The notes under the pieces: generated by a model
Database searches by the model: none
Seen by the model: the letters and a program-made list of their open reading frames with translations, nothing else
Told to the model about the DNA's origin: nothing
Translations under genes and position numbers: made by a program
Source: an uncultured Clostridia bacterium
GTDB lineage: Bacteria > Bacillota > Clostridia > Oscillospirales > Ruminococcaceae
DNA length: 17,043 bases
Direction: 5' to 3'
NCBI GenBank assembly: GCA_937907305.1
Contig: CALERQ010000011.1
Coordinates: 1-17,043 of the forward strand
Shown here: positions 1 through 7,099 of the stretch, one piece after another
Position numbering within the stretch: the stretch's first letter is position 1
Layout: every line of letters begins with the position of its first letter

Positions 1-1412
1 TCCTGGCGAAGCAGCAGAGTGATATCACCGGGGAAGATATTTTTGCCGCTGATAATAATCATTTCCTTGATTCGGCCGGTGAGATAGAGCTGGCCCTCAT
101 ACAGCACGCCCATATCACCGGTGCGGTAGAACTGTCCCGGATAACCAGGAATGACGGTTTGGAACCGTTTGGTTTCTTCGGGATTTTGCCAATAGCCGGC
201 ACACACGCTGCTGCCCTGGATGCAGATCTCGCCGATCTCACCGGGTCCACAGGGGGTACCATCCGGGCGAATGGCGACCAGGACCATATTGCCGGCAGGC
301 CGGCCCACGCTGACAATGTCCTTTTCTCCAGTGGGGGAGGGAACAAAGCGGCCTTCCCGATAGGATTCCAGATCGATATGCTGGCAGCGGAAATCCCGGC
401 TGGCCAATGTACCAACACAAACACACTCCGAAAGCCCATAGCCGGGGGCAAAGCAATCCGGTGAAATACCAAACAAATCGCAGAATTTTTCCACGGTGGC
501 GGCATTTACAAATTCAGAGCCATTGATGAGGTGGGTGACATGGGAAAGATCATACTTTTTGGCTTCCTCCGGAGAGATGAGCCGGGTGCAGACCTCATAG
601 GCGGAATTAGGCGCCGCGGTGATATTTACCTTGTAATCGGCAATGACCCGCAGCCAAATGGTGGGCCGGGCCAGGAACTGCAGGGTGGGAATAAAGTAAG
701 AGATGCCGGTATCGGCAATGACAGGCAGGAAAATGGCCACGATAAGGCCGATATTATGGTAAAAGGGCACCCAGGAGGCAAGATTGTTCTTGGTGTGCTG
801 GAAATCGAAGATCTCCAGGCACTGACCGATGCAGCCCATGAGGTTGCCATAGGTGACCATAACGCCCTTTGGCGCACTGGTGGAGCCGGAGGTATACTGC
901 AAATACAGCAGGTCATCGGCTTCATGCGGAGTCAGTTCGCCCAGGGGTGCGGGTTTTACCTTATCGGTGTAGATGCGCTTGAGTGTCACAACATTGAGGA
1001 AGGCTTTTTTGAGCAGTGGGCCGGTCACATTGGTATCGGCCTCTTTTTCCATGCCCTCATTGGAGATGAGGAACCGTGGTTTACAGGATTTGAGTACCGA
1101 AACAAAGCGGTCCAGCTTGCCTTCATCAATGGGAGGCGGGATAACGGTAAAGATCACCCCGGCGATCATACAGCCCCAAATAGCATAGACGGTTCCGGCA
1201 TCCTGCATGGAAAGGATAATAGCGCGGTCACCGGGACGGGCGCCCTTTTGACGCAGCTCTGCGGCCATATCCATAGCATGCTGCCATGCCTCGCCGATCG
1301 TTACATGGTGATGGATATAAGGCTCGCTGCCGCAATCCATAAAGTCATACATCGGTCGGTCTGGGTTCTGTGCGGCATCCCGCATGAATTTTTCCAAAAT
1401 ACCATCCATCAT
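1..1412 (-). CDS. Fatty-acyl-AMP ligase-like adenylating enzyme (partial, C-terminus outside window)
   Basis: Member of the ANL (acyl/aryl-CoA synthetase, NRPS adenylation) superfamily that activates a carboxylic acid with ATP to an acyl-adenylate. The frame is open from ATG at 1412 to the left edge (470 codons), so the small C-terminal domain is missing. Visible motifs: P-loop YTSGSTSAPKG at about residues 173-183, WVPFYHNIGLI at 214-224, NGSEFV at 297-302, GYGLSE at 324-329, GEICIQG at 394-400, TGDMG at 431-435 and GRIKEMII at 446-453, followed by SGKNIFPGDI. The WVPxYHxxGL, NGSE and GKNxFPxDI forms resemble fatty-acyl-AMP ligases (FAAL), which hand acyl-AMP to an acyl carrier protein, more than CoA-forming ligases. 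The start is supported by GGAGG five bases upstream (GGAGGTGCCTATG); the second ATG directly after is possible. Substrate and partner genes cannot be read here. A long-chain acyl-CoA synthetase is the alternative. Confidence 0.85.
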   Translation of the reverse strand, partial: MMDGILEKFMRDAAQNPDRPMYDFMDCGSEPYIHHHVTIGEAWQHAMDMAAELRQKGARPGDRAIILSMQDAGTVYAIWGCMIAGVIFTVIPPPIDEGKLDRFVSVLKSCKPRFLISNEGMEKEADTNVTGPLLKKAFLNVVTLKRIYTDKVKPAPLGELTPHEADDLLYLQYTSGSTSAPKGVMVTYGNLMGCIGQCLEIFDFQHTKNNLASWVPFYHNIGLIVAIFLPVIADTGISYFIPTLQFLARPTIWLRVIADYKVNITAAPNSAYEVCTRLISPEEAKKYDLSHVTHLINGSEFVNAATVEKFCDLFGISPDCFAPGYGLSECVCVGTLASRDFRCQHIDLESYREGRFVPSPTGEKDIVSVGRPAGNMVLVAIRPDGTPCGPGEIGEICIQGSSVCAGYWQNPEETKRFQTVIPGYPGQFYRTGDMGVLYEGQLYLTGRIKEMIIISGKNIFPGDITLLLRQ

Positions 1413-1448
1413 AGGCACCTCCATAGGAAGATTACCAATATTTATTAA

Positions 1449-1464
1449 TTGGCTAATCAACCAA
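1449..1464. promoter_or_regulatory. Candidate operator (near-palindrome) at the acyl-AMP ligase transcription start
   Basis: Imperfect palindrome; the minus strand reads TTGGTTGATTAGCCAA, with TTGG/CCAA ends and 12 of 16 positions symmetric. It sits just downstream of the predicted start site. ACCAATAT also occurs twice nearby (1434-1441 and 1460-1467). The placement fits a repressor site, for example of a TetR-type regulator, but no regulator gene is visible next to it. Confidence 0.35.
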
Positions 1465-1476
1465 TATACTAAGGAT

Positions 1477-1505
1477 AGTAAAACACTTTTTGGCGAGAAT
1501 GTCAA
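1477..1505 (-). promoter_or_regulatory. Promoter of the acyl-AMP ligase gene
   Basis: On the minus strand TTGACA (1500-1505) and TTTACT (1477-1482) are 17 bp apart. The -35 is a perfect sigma-A match and the -10 matches at four of six. Transcription would start near 1470, giving a leader of about 58 nt. Confidence 0.6.
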
Positions 1506-1560
1506 CAGGATCACAGCAATTTTGCAAAGATTCCGCAAATTTTCGGCGAAATATGCCGAG

Positions 1561-1619
1561 AGAAAAGAAAAAGCTCCCGACAGTGGACCGCTTTGGAGCA
1601 GTCCGTATCTATCGGGAGC
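1561..1619 (-). terminator. Rho-independent terminator of fbp
   Basis: On the minus strand, 7 bp past the fbp stop, GCTCCCGA and TCGGGAGC arms (1612-1619 and 1573-1580) form a perfect 8-bp stem with a smaller GGAC/GTCC stem inside. The stem is followed by a T-rich tract (complement of 1561-1572). Confidence 0.75.
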
Positions 1620-1625
1620 GCGGGA

Positions 1626-3605
1626 TTATTCTTTGGGGGTGATGGCGCCGCTGCGGTAGGCCTCCAGCAGCTCCTGCAGATCGGCTACCCGGCGGGCAAT
1701 GGTCTTACCGTCGTCAATATCCCGGATGAGCTGGCGGCGGGAGAATTTTTCCACCACACGCACCTCGGAGTGCATATCCTCATTGTTGCGCATGGCTTCA
1801 TTGATATTGATGGGGTGGTGCTGCGCCAGCAGCAGCTGGTGGGAGTTGCTGACTAAGGTGTAACCACAGCCGCCTGTGACGGAATTGAGGCGCTCATTCA
1901 TGCCGCCATCGATATTGATGACACGGCCGTTGGCCTTGACTGGTGATTCGCCTGCTTTGACCGGGACATGACCGGTGATAATTTTGCCGTGGACGGGATC
2001 GGCCCCGAATTCTTCCAAAATGCGGATGGCGGTGGTTTCCTGCTCGATCCACTTGTAATAGGGGTCTTTCTCCTCCTTGCCGGCGGTATCATCCGCAATG
2101 AAATAGCGCTCGAAGGTGGCAATCTTGTATTTACCGCTTAAGGGAGAGTGGGTGCCGCACCAAAGGTACCACATGAGATCCAAAGAGTTTTTGCGTAGCT
2201 CGGTATGGCGGGGCGCGTAGGAGGCCACCCGGATGATATGGTTGTAGGCATCCAACATGGCGCGCCCAGCGTACTTTTTGCCATTGATGGTGGAATAGTG
2301 CAGGGTGCCGTCCTCATTCATGGGGATGCAGCCATGATAGAGCAGATAGCCATTATTGACCTTATAAATGGAGCCATTGTCCAAAAGGAATTTAAGGTGA
2401 CGCTGCATCCGGACGCTATTGCGAAAGGAGAACGCCAAATCGTTCATGACCGTTTCCTCCTCCGGCGAGAGACGATAGGGGTCTTCCGGCGAGAGGGTAG
2501 GGAAATGGGAGTCCTTAAGGTCATACCATTTTCCATCAATTTGGATGCGGTGGGTCTTGGCGTCCATCGTTTCCCAGAAGAGACGGTGTGACATATGGTA
2601 TTCAGGATGATCCCGCAGGATGCGGCCTTCCAGCTTGAACTGAATGACGGAGATGGCCTTGTGCACCTTGGCAGTGAGTTCATCATTTTCCCGGCGTTGC
2701 TTCAGTTCGGTTTCACGCTTGCTGTGACTGGGCAGAAAAAGAGTGCAGGGATCATCACGGTAGGTTTCCAGCGCAAACTGGGTGAGAGGGCGCAGGTTAA
2801 TGCCGTAGCCGTCCTCCAAAGAATCAAAGTTATTGTAGCGGATGCAGTTGCGCAGCACATTGGCGATGGAGGCCCACTGGCCCATAGCGGCCGCCATCCA
2901 CAGGATATCATGATTGCCCCACTGAATATCGACATTATTATACTCCATCAGGGTATCCATGACCTTGTGGGCGCCGTTGCCACGGTCAAACACATCGCCG
3001 ACGATGTGCAGTTTATCAATGACCGCATGCTGAATGAGCTCAGAAATAGCGATGATAAATGCATCGGCACTGCCAATTTCGATGATGCTGCGGACGATAT
3101 TGTGGACATAGGTGGTGCGGTTATCATCCTCATCAGCTTCGGAGTAATTGAGGAGCTCATCGATGATGTAGGCAAAATCGTGAGGCATGGCCTTGCGCAC
3201 CTTGGAACGGGTGTACTTACTGGTGGCCTTGCGGCAGACCTGAACCAAATGCAGCAGGGTGGTGGTATACCAGACCTGGTTTAGTGAGCCATGAGCTTCC
3301 TTGAGGAGTGCCAACTTTTCTTCCGGATAATAGATGAGGGTGGCCAGCTCATCCATTTCTGCAGTGGACATTTCCTCCTCTGAGAAGCATTGGAAGATCT
3401 TGCGCCGGACGGAGCCGGAAGCGTTTTTAAGAATATGAAGAAAAAGGCGGTATTCACCATGAATATCGCTGATAAAATGCTCGGTGCCCTTGGGCAGGCC
3501 GAGGATGGCATTTAAGTTGATGATCTCGGTAGAGACCTGGGCGGGACTGGGAAACTTCTGGGAGAGAAGCTCCAGGTATTGCAGTCGTTCATCGGTCAGG
3601 TTCAA
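1626..3605 (-). CDS. fbp: Fructose-1,6-bisphosphatase, class III
   Basis: Cytoplasmic gluconeogenic enzyme that hydrolyses fructose-1,6-bisphosphate to fructose-6-phosphate and phosphate. The 659 aa length fits the class III family found mainly in Firmicutes (about 640-670 aa), a metallophosphatase unrelated to classes I and II. Metal-site motifs are in order: SDIHGEY at 46-52, GDVFDRG at 203-209, WGNHD at 229-233, LLYHGCIP at 421-428, CGTHSPL at 483-489, ITGHVPV at 543-549 and IDGGMN at 565-570. No truncation or frameshift is seen. The start is TTG at 3605, supported by GGAGG seven bases upstream (GGAGGCGATCCCTTG) and by the usual family N-terminus; no in-frame ATG lies close by. It follows dapA on the same strand but has its own strong promoter in the 70-bp gap and its own terminator. 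Confidence 0.97.
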   Translation of the reverse strand: MNLTDERLQYLELLSQKFPSPAQVSTEIINLNAILGLPKGTEHFISDIHGEYRLFLHILKNASGSVRRKIFQCFSEEEMSTAEMDELATLIYYPEEKLALLKEAHGSLNQVWYTTTLLHLVQVCRKATSKYTRSKVRKAMPHDFAYIIDELLNYSEADEDDNRTTYVHNIVRSIIEIGSADAFIIAISELIQHAVIDKLHIVGDVFDRGNGAHKVMDTLMEYNNVDIQWGNHDILWMAAAMGQWASIANVLRNCIRYNNFDSLEDGYGINLRPLTQFALETYRDDPCTLFLPSHSKRETELKQRRENDELTAKVHKAISVIQFKLEGRILRDHPEYHMSHRLFWETMDAKTHRIQIDGKWYDLKDSHFPTLSPEDPYRLSPEEETVMNDLAFSFRNSVRMQRHLKFLLDNGSIYKVNNGYLLYHGCIPMNEDGTLHYSTINGKKYAGRAMLDAYNHIIRVASYAPRHTELRKNSLDLMWYLWCGTHSPLSGKYKIATFERYFIADDTAGKEEKDPYYKWIEQETTAIRILEEFGADPVHGKIITGHVPVKAGESPVKANGRVINIDGGMNERLNSVTGGCGYTLVSNSHQLLLAQHHPININEAMRNNEDMHSEVRVVEKFSRRQLIRDIDDGKTIARRVADLQELLEAYRSGAITPKE

Positions 3606-3639
3606 GGGATCGCCTCCGTGGGGTAGTATGTTTTATTCT

Positions 3640-3668
3640 ATTATAAAGCAAACGCCCCACAGTGGCAA
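3640..3668 (-). promoter_or_regulatory. fbp promoter
   Basis: Minus-strand TTGCCA (3663-3668), a 17-bp spacer and a perfect TATAAT (3640-3645). The -35 starts only 8 bp after the dapA stop codon. Inverted GTGGGG (3618-3623) and CCCCAC (3655-3660) flank the -10 region and could form a dyad across the promoter. Confidence 0.75.
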
Positions 3669-3675
3669 GCGGAAT

Positions 3676-4572
3676 TCAGCAGAGTCCGAGCTGTTTCGTC
3701 ATAGCAAAATGCTTTTGCAGTAATGCAAGGTGGTCTGGTTCCATGGGGGAAAGCGGCATACGGCAGCTGCCGCAGGGAAAATCAATAAGCTGCATGGCTG
3801 CTTTGACCGGGATGGGGTTGACCTCGCAAAAGAGGGACCTCATCAAGGGAAGAAGGGAATAGTGCAGGGAACGGGCTGCCGGGAGATCGTTTCGCAAAAG
3901 CGCCTGACAGAGGGCTTCGGTGCTGTGGGGAAGCAGATTGCTGAGAACGGAAATGCATCCGTGGGCGCCCATGGACATTAGCGGCAGGGTAAGGTCATCA
4001 TTGCCGGAATAGAGAGGGAGAGTATCGCCAAGTTCCAACAGGTGCTGATGAATGAGGCTAAAATCGGTACCGGCTTCCTTAAGGCCGATGATTTTATCAT
4101 TTTTGGAAAGTTCCCGGCGGCTCTCCATATCGATGGTCACCCCGGTACGGGATGGAACATTATAGAGGATGACCGGGAGTGATGTGGCTGCTGCCAGTCG
4201 TGCAAAATGTGCCTGTAAACCTTTTGGAGTGCATTTATTGTAATAAGGGGTGACCAGCAGAAGGGCATCAGCACCGGCAGCAGCGGCGGCCAGACAATTC
4301 TGCTCGGCGCGAGCGGTGTCATTACAGCCGGCCCCGGCAATGACAGGTACCCGGCCGGCTGCGGTTTTGGCTACTGTTTGGATGACGGTAAAGCGTTCCT
4401 CCTCGGTGAGGGTAGCGGCTTCTCCCGTAGTGCCGCAGGGCACCAACGCTGAGATGCCGCTTTGGATCTGCCATTCTGTAAGGCGGGAGATAGCTTTCAG
4501 ATCCAGAGAGCCATCTGGGTACATTGGGGTGACCAGTGCCGTGGCTGCCCCGCGGAATAGAATTCGTTTCAT
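3676..4572 (-). CDS. dapA: 4-hydroxy-tetrahydrodipicolinate synthase
   Basis: Condenses pyruvate with aspartate semialdehyde, the first committed step of the diaminopimelate/lysine pathway, which feeds peptidoglycan. The protein is 298 aa, normal for this (beta/alpha)8-barrel aldolase family. Visible are GTTGE at 47-51 (T48, T49), TPYYNK at 108-113, YNVPSRTG at 137-144 (Y137, R142) and GLKEA at 163-167 with Schiff-base K165. All are shifted by four from E. coli T44, T45, Y133, R138 and K161. Positions matching E. coli lysine-binding H53, H56 and E84 appear to be E57, R60 and R88, so lysine feedback inhibition is probably absent (inference). ATG at 4572 is chosen because AGGAGG lies 10 bases upstream. 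An upstream ATG at 4614 would start before this site, and the ATG at 4581 lies one base after it, so both are unlikely. The same fold is shared by N-acetylneuraminate lyase, but these residues favour DapA. Confidence 0.93.
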   Translation of the reverse strand: MKRILFRGAATALVTPMYPDGSLDLKAISRLTEWQIQSGISALVPCGTTGEAATLTEEERFTVIQTVAKTAAGRVPVIAGAGCNDTARAEQNCLAAAAAGADALLLVTPYYNKCTPKGLQAHFARLAAATSLPVILYNVPSRTGVTIDMESRRELSKNDKIIGLKEAGTDFSLIHQHLLELGDTLPLYSGNDDLTLPLMSMGAHGCISVLSNLLPHSTEALCQALLRNDLPAARSLHYSLLPLMRSLFCEVNPIPVKAAMQLIDFPCGSCRMPLSPMEPDHLALLQKHFAMTKQLGLC

Positions 4573-4597
4573 ATGAAACATGCCTCCTTTCATCCTT

Positions 4598-4603
4598 AGT
4601 ATA
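4598..4603 (-). promoter_or_regulatory. Probable -10 element of dapA
   Basis: Minus-strand TATACT lies 25 bp upstream of the dapA start codon, between the queA terminator and dapA. No good -35 is seen at 16-18 bp (AATGAC is the nearest), so the promoter may be weak or regulated. The leader is far too short for a lysine riboswitch. Confidence 0.45.
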
Positions 4604-4640
4604 TGAGAGGGCATAGTGCGTCATTAAAATGAAACAAAAA

Positions 4641-4673
4641 AAGAAGCTGATCACTGAGAATGATCGGCTTCTT
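4641..4673 (-). terminator. Terminator of queA (possibly bidirectional)
   Basis: Thirteen-base arms AAGAAGCTGATCA (4641-4653) and TGATCGGCTTCTT (4661-4673) pair with one G-U around a 7-nt loop. On the minus strand the stem runs into a long T-run (complement of 4634-4642), 36 bp past the queA stop. TTTT also follows on the plus strand. Confidence 0.85.
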
Positions 4674-4708
4674 TTAGGTGAAGTATTTCAATGGGATAAG
4701 TACAGCGT

Positions 4709-5788
4709 TTAATGCCCGGTGTTCTTTGGGGGCTCTGTTTCGCTTGTAATAAACATGGCGTCGCCAAAGGAGAAGAACCGGTAGCGTTCTTTAACAGCCA
4801 CTTGGTAGGCGTTCATGATGTGATCGTACCCCGCAAAGGCGGCGACCAGCATGATAAGGGTGCTTTCCGGCAGATGAAAATTAGTGATAAGGGCATCGAT
4901 GCATTTCCACTGGTAGCCAGGGTAGATAAAAATATCGGTGTTATCACTGCACTCGTGCAGGCCTTCCCCGGGAATATAGGCAGATTCCAGCGTGCGGCAG
5001 CTGGTGGTGCCTACGGCAATAACACGGTGGCCAGTGCGTTTGGCCTCATTGATGAGATCAGCGGCCTCCTGCGACACCCAGTAGTGTTCCGAGTGCATAT
5101 GATGCTGAGTTACATCGTCTACCTTTACCGGACGGAAGGTGCCAAGGCCGACATGAAGTGTCAAGTAAGCTATCTTTACACCTTTCTCTTGAATCTTTTG
5201 CAGTAGTTCCTCGGTAAAATGCAGCCCGGCGGTGGGGGCTGCGGCACTGCCCAGTACCTTATTGTAGACAGTCTGGTAGCGTTCACCGTCTTCCAGTTGT
5301 TCAGTGATGTAGGGCGGCAGCGGCATGCGGCCAACTTCCTCCAGCACCGCAAAGATATTATTGCCCTCGTATTCAAATTTGACCCGACGATTGCCACCTT
5401 CCAGAATTTCCAGTACCTCGGCGTGCAGCAGTCCATCGCCGAATACAAACCGAGCGCCGACTTTGGCCCGTTTGCCGGGACGCACCATGGTTTCCCATTC
5501 ATCGTTGCCCAGTTGTTTTAGAAGCAGGAATTCAATGGCACCATCGGTGCCTTCTTTTTTGCCAATCAGACGGGAGGGCATGACACGGCTGTTATTGACC
5601 GTCAGTACATCACCGGGGTTTAGATAGTCGATGATATCGGTAAACACATGGTGGGAGATCTCGCCGGTTTCCTTATTCAGCACCATCAAGCGGCTGCTGT
5701 CCCGCCGTTCCAGCGGTGTTTGAGCGATGAGTTCCTGTGGCAGGTCGTAATAATAGTCGGAGGTCTTGGTCATCAAACGGTCTTGCAT
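4709..5788 (-). CDS. queA: S-adenosylmethionine:tRNA ribosyltransferase-isomerase
   Basis: Transfers and isomerises the ribosyl group of S-adenosylmethionine onto preQ1-modified tRNA, giving epoxyqueuosine at anticodon position 34. The 359 aa length is close to the family norm of about 340-350. Characteristic stretches are PQELIAQ at 17-23, AAPTAGLHFT at 183-192, GLGTFRPV at 214-221, TTSCRTLES at 261-269, TDIFIYPGY at 284-292, ITNFHLPEST at 301-310 and GDAMFI near the C-terminus. The start at 5788 has AAAGGTG 5 bases upstream; an internal ATG at codon 6 has no ribosome binding site. In many Firmicutes queA lies next to tgt on the same strand. Here it points away from tgt, with about 4 kb in between. 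It has its own promoter and terminator and forms a single-gene unit. Confidence 0.97.
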   Translation of the reverse strand: MQDRLMTKTSDYYYDLPQELIAQTPLERRDSSRLMVLNKETGEISHHVFTDIIDYLNPGDVLTVNNSRVMPSRLIGKKEGTDGAIEFLLLKQLGNDEWETMVRPGKRAKVGARFVFGDGLLHAEVLEILEGGNRRVKFEYEGNNIFAVLEEVGRMPLPPYITEQLEDGERYQTVYNKVLGSAAAPTAGLHFTEELLQKIQEKGVKIAYLTLHVGLGTFRPVKVDDVTQHHMHSEHYWVSQEAADLINEAKRTGHRVIAVGTTSCRTLESAYIPGEGLHECSDNTDIFIYPGYQWKCIDALITNFHLPESTLIMLVAAFAGYDHIMNAYQVAVKERYRFFSFGDAMFITSETEPPKNTGH

Positions 5789-5833
5789 TTTGTCACCTTT
5801 ATTTCAATCATTTTTAGTTCCATAAGCCAATTT

Positions 5834-5862
5834 ATTATAACACAATTCCCCAGCGGGTACAA
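5834..5862 (-). promoter_or_regulatory. queA promoter
   Basis: Minus-strand TTGTAC (5857-5862), a 17-bp spacer and a perfect TATAAT (5834-5839). The predicted leader is about 40 nt and shows no preQ1-riboswitch-like hairpin or pseudoknot. Confidence 0.75.
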
Positions 5863-5918
5863 CCGTGAAAGTGGTTGGATATATGAGGGCAATCTTTATC
5901 TAACCAATTAAAACAGTA

Positions 5919-5930
5919 CCATAAGTATGG
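5919..5930. promoter_or_regulatory. Dyad in the queA/regulator divergent region
   Basis: CCATAAGTATGG has perfect 5-bp arms around AG. It lies between the divergent queA and XRE-regulator promoters, and could be an operator for the XRE regulator, although no second copy with the same spacing is seen. Confidence 0.25.
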
Positions 5931-5982
5931 GTTAATTATATTCTGATAGTATGAATGGTGTGTTCCTCCGGGAAGATTACTG

Positions 5983-5991
5983 TGATATGAT
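5983..5991 (+). promoter_or_regulatory. Extended -10 promoter of the XRE-TPR regulator
   Basis: TGATATGAT (TGN followed by TATGAT) forms an extended -10, 31 bp before the regulator start codon. No convincing -35 is present; TTCCTC at about 18 bp is weak. This is typical of a promoter needing an activator or relying on the TG motif. Confidence 0.5.
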
Positions 5992-6022
5992 AGTAACAGA
6001 AAGTGCAAGGGAGGCAGACAAC

Positions 6023-7099
6023 ATGAAAATAAAGCTTTCGGAGAACATTCGTACACTCCGTAAAGAGCATGACATGACACAGGAGCAGCTTGCTGAGGTG
6101 CTGAATGTGACGGCGGGAGCGGTGTATAAATGGGAATCGGGACAGTCGGTGCCGGAGCTGGGGACCATAGTGGAGCTGGCGGATCTGTTTGATACCTCAG
6201 TGGATGTGCTGCTGGGCTATGAGATGAAGGACAACCGTCTGCATACGACAATAGAGCGGCTGAAGGAATGTAGGCATGAGAAAAACCGTGACGGTCTGGC
6301 GGAAGCAGAGAAGGCGTTGCGGAAATACCCGAATGTTTTTGCAGTTGTTTACAATAGCGCTTTATTATTCTGGCTTTTCGGCATGGAGGGCAGTGATGAA
6401 GCGTTGCTGCAGCGAGCGCTGACGCTTTTTGAAAACGCGAAGCTGCTGCTTACGCAAAATGATGATCCGCAAATTAACGAAACCACCATCTGCGGGAATA
6501 TGGCGAATATCCTGCTATGCCTTGAAAGGGCGGAGGAAGCGGTGGAGATGCTGAAAAACAGTAATGTAGGTGGACTGTATGATAATCGAATTGGTTTGGC
6601 GCTGTCGGCGGACTGTAAACGAGCCGAGGACGCCATACCGTTTCTCTCGGAAGCACTGATGGGATGTGTCGCTTCTCTGGTCAACACGGTAGTTGGCTAT
6701 GTGAATGTATACTATTTGCAGAAGAATTATGTGGGTATCCGGGAAATCACAGAATGGGGGATTGGGACGCTATCAGGGCTGAAGGATGGTAATAAGCCAT
6801 GCTTTTTGGATAAAGTGAATGCTATATTGTTGGTTTGTCTTGCGTATGCACAGTTACAGGAGGACAAAAATAACACATCGGAGGTACGCAGCACCCTGCG
6901 GCAGGCAAAGGAACTGGCACAGAGCTTTGATGCGGCGCCGGACAGCCATGCAAGCGCATTGCGCTTTGTATCGAATCATGTGCCAAACGGTGTTTATGAT
7001 GATATCGGCGAAACCGGAATGGCAGGCATTGAAAGAACAGTCGCGTCTTTAGAGAAGCCGGAGTTTAATGCACTGTGGGTGGAGGTGGCTGGAGAATGA
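6023..7099 (+). CDS. XRE-family regulator with TPR-like C-terminal domain
   Basis: A cytoplasmic transcription factor of 358 aa. Residues 1-66 are a classic XRE/Cro-CI helix-turn-helix, with the two HTH helices at about 19-40 (TQEQLAEVLNVT then AGAVYKWESG) and the common DVLLGY end. Residues 72-350 are mostly alpha-helical with TPR-like helix pairs, for example around 88-120, 125-145, 154-180 and 200-235. HTH plus TPR is the architecture of peptide-binding RRNPP regulators (PlcR, Rgg, AimR), but it also occurs in many unstudied clostridial regulators. ATG at 6023 is chosen because AGGGAGG lies 8 bases upstream; the frame is open back to 5951, but that start has no comparable site. Its stop overlaps the ABC gene start by four bases (ATGA), so the two are translationally coupled and the regulator probably controls the exporter. 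No peptide precursor gene was found beside it. Confidence 0.85.
   Translation: MKIKLSENIRTLRKEHDMTQEQLAEVLNVTAGAVYKWESGQSVPELGTIVELADLFDTSVDVLLGYEMKDNRLHTTIERLKECRHEKNRDGLAEAEKALRKYPNVFAVVYNSALLFWLFGMEGSDEALLQRALTLFENAKLLLTQNDDPQINETTICGNMANILLCLERAEEAVEMLKNSNVGGLYDNRIGLALSADCKRAEDAIPFLSEALMGCVASLVNTVVGYVNVYYLQKNYVGIREITEWGIGTLSGLKDGNKPCFLDKVNAILLVCLAYAQLQEDKNNTSEVRSTLRQAKELAQSFDAAPDSHASALRFVSNHVPNGVYDDIGETGMAGIERTVASLEKPEFNALWVEVAGE

Noticed and set aside
531..1448. A 305-codon open frame on the plus strand opposite the acyl-AMP ligase
   Set aside because: No ribosome binding site and no recognisable family; its composition is the antisense shadow of the minus-strand gene, whose motifs are clear over the whole length.
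2595..3284. A 229-codon plus-strand open frame opposite fbp
   Set aside because: Antisense shadow; fbp carries all class III motifs on the minus strand.
4573..4614. 14-residue N-terminal extension of DapA
   Set aside because: It would include the AGGAGG ribosome binding site and overlap the probable -10 element; the family N-terminus matches the start at 4572.
5789..5835. preQ1 riboswitch upstream of queA
   Set aside because: The predicted leader of about 40 nt has no hairpin with a downstream A-rich pseudoknot partner.
5951..6022. 24-residue N-terminal extension of the XRE regulator
   Set aside because: The frame is open, but the ATG at 5951 lacks a ribosome binding site. The extension would cover the predicted promoter, and the HTH domain starts naturally at 6023.
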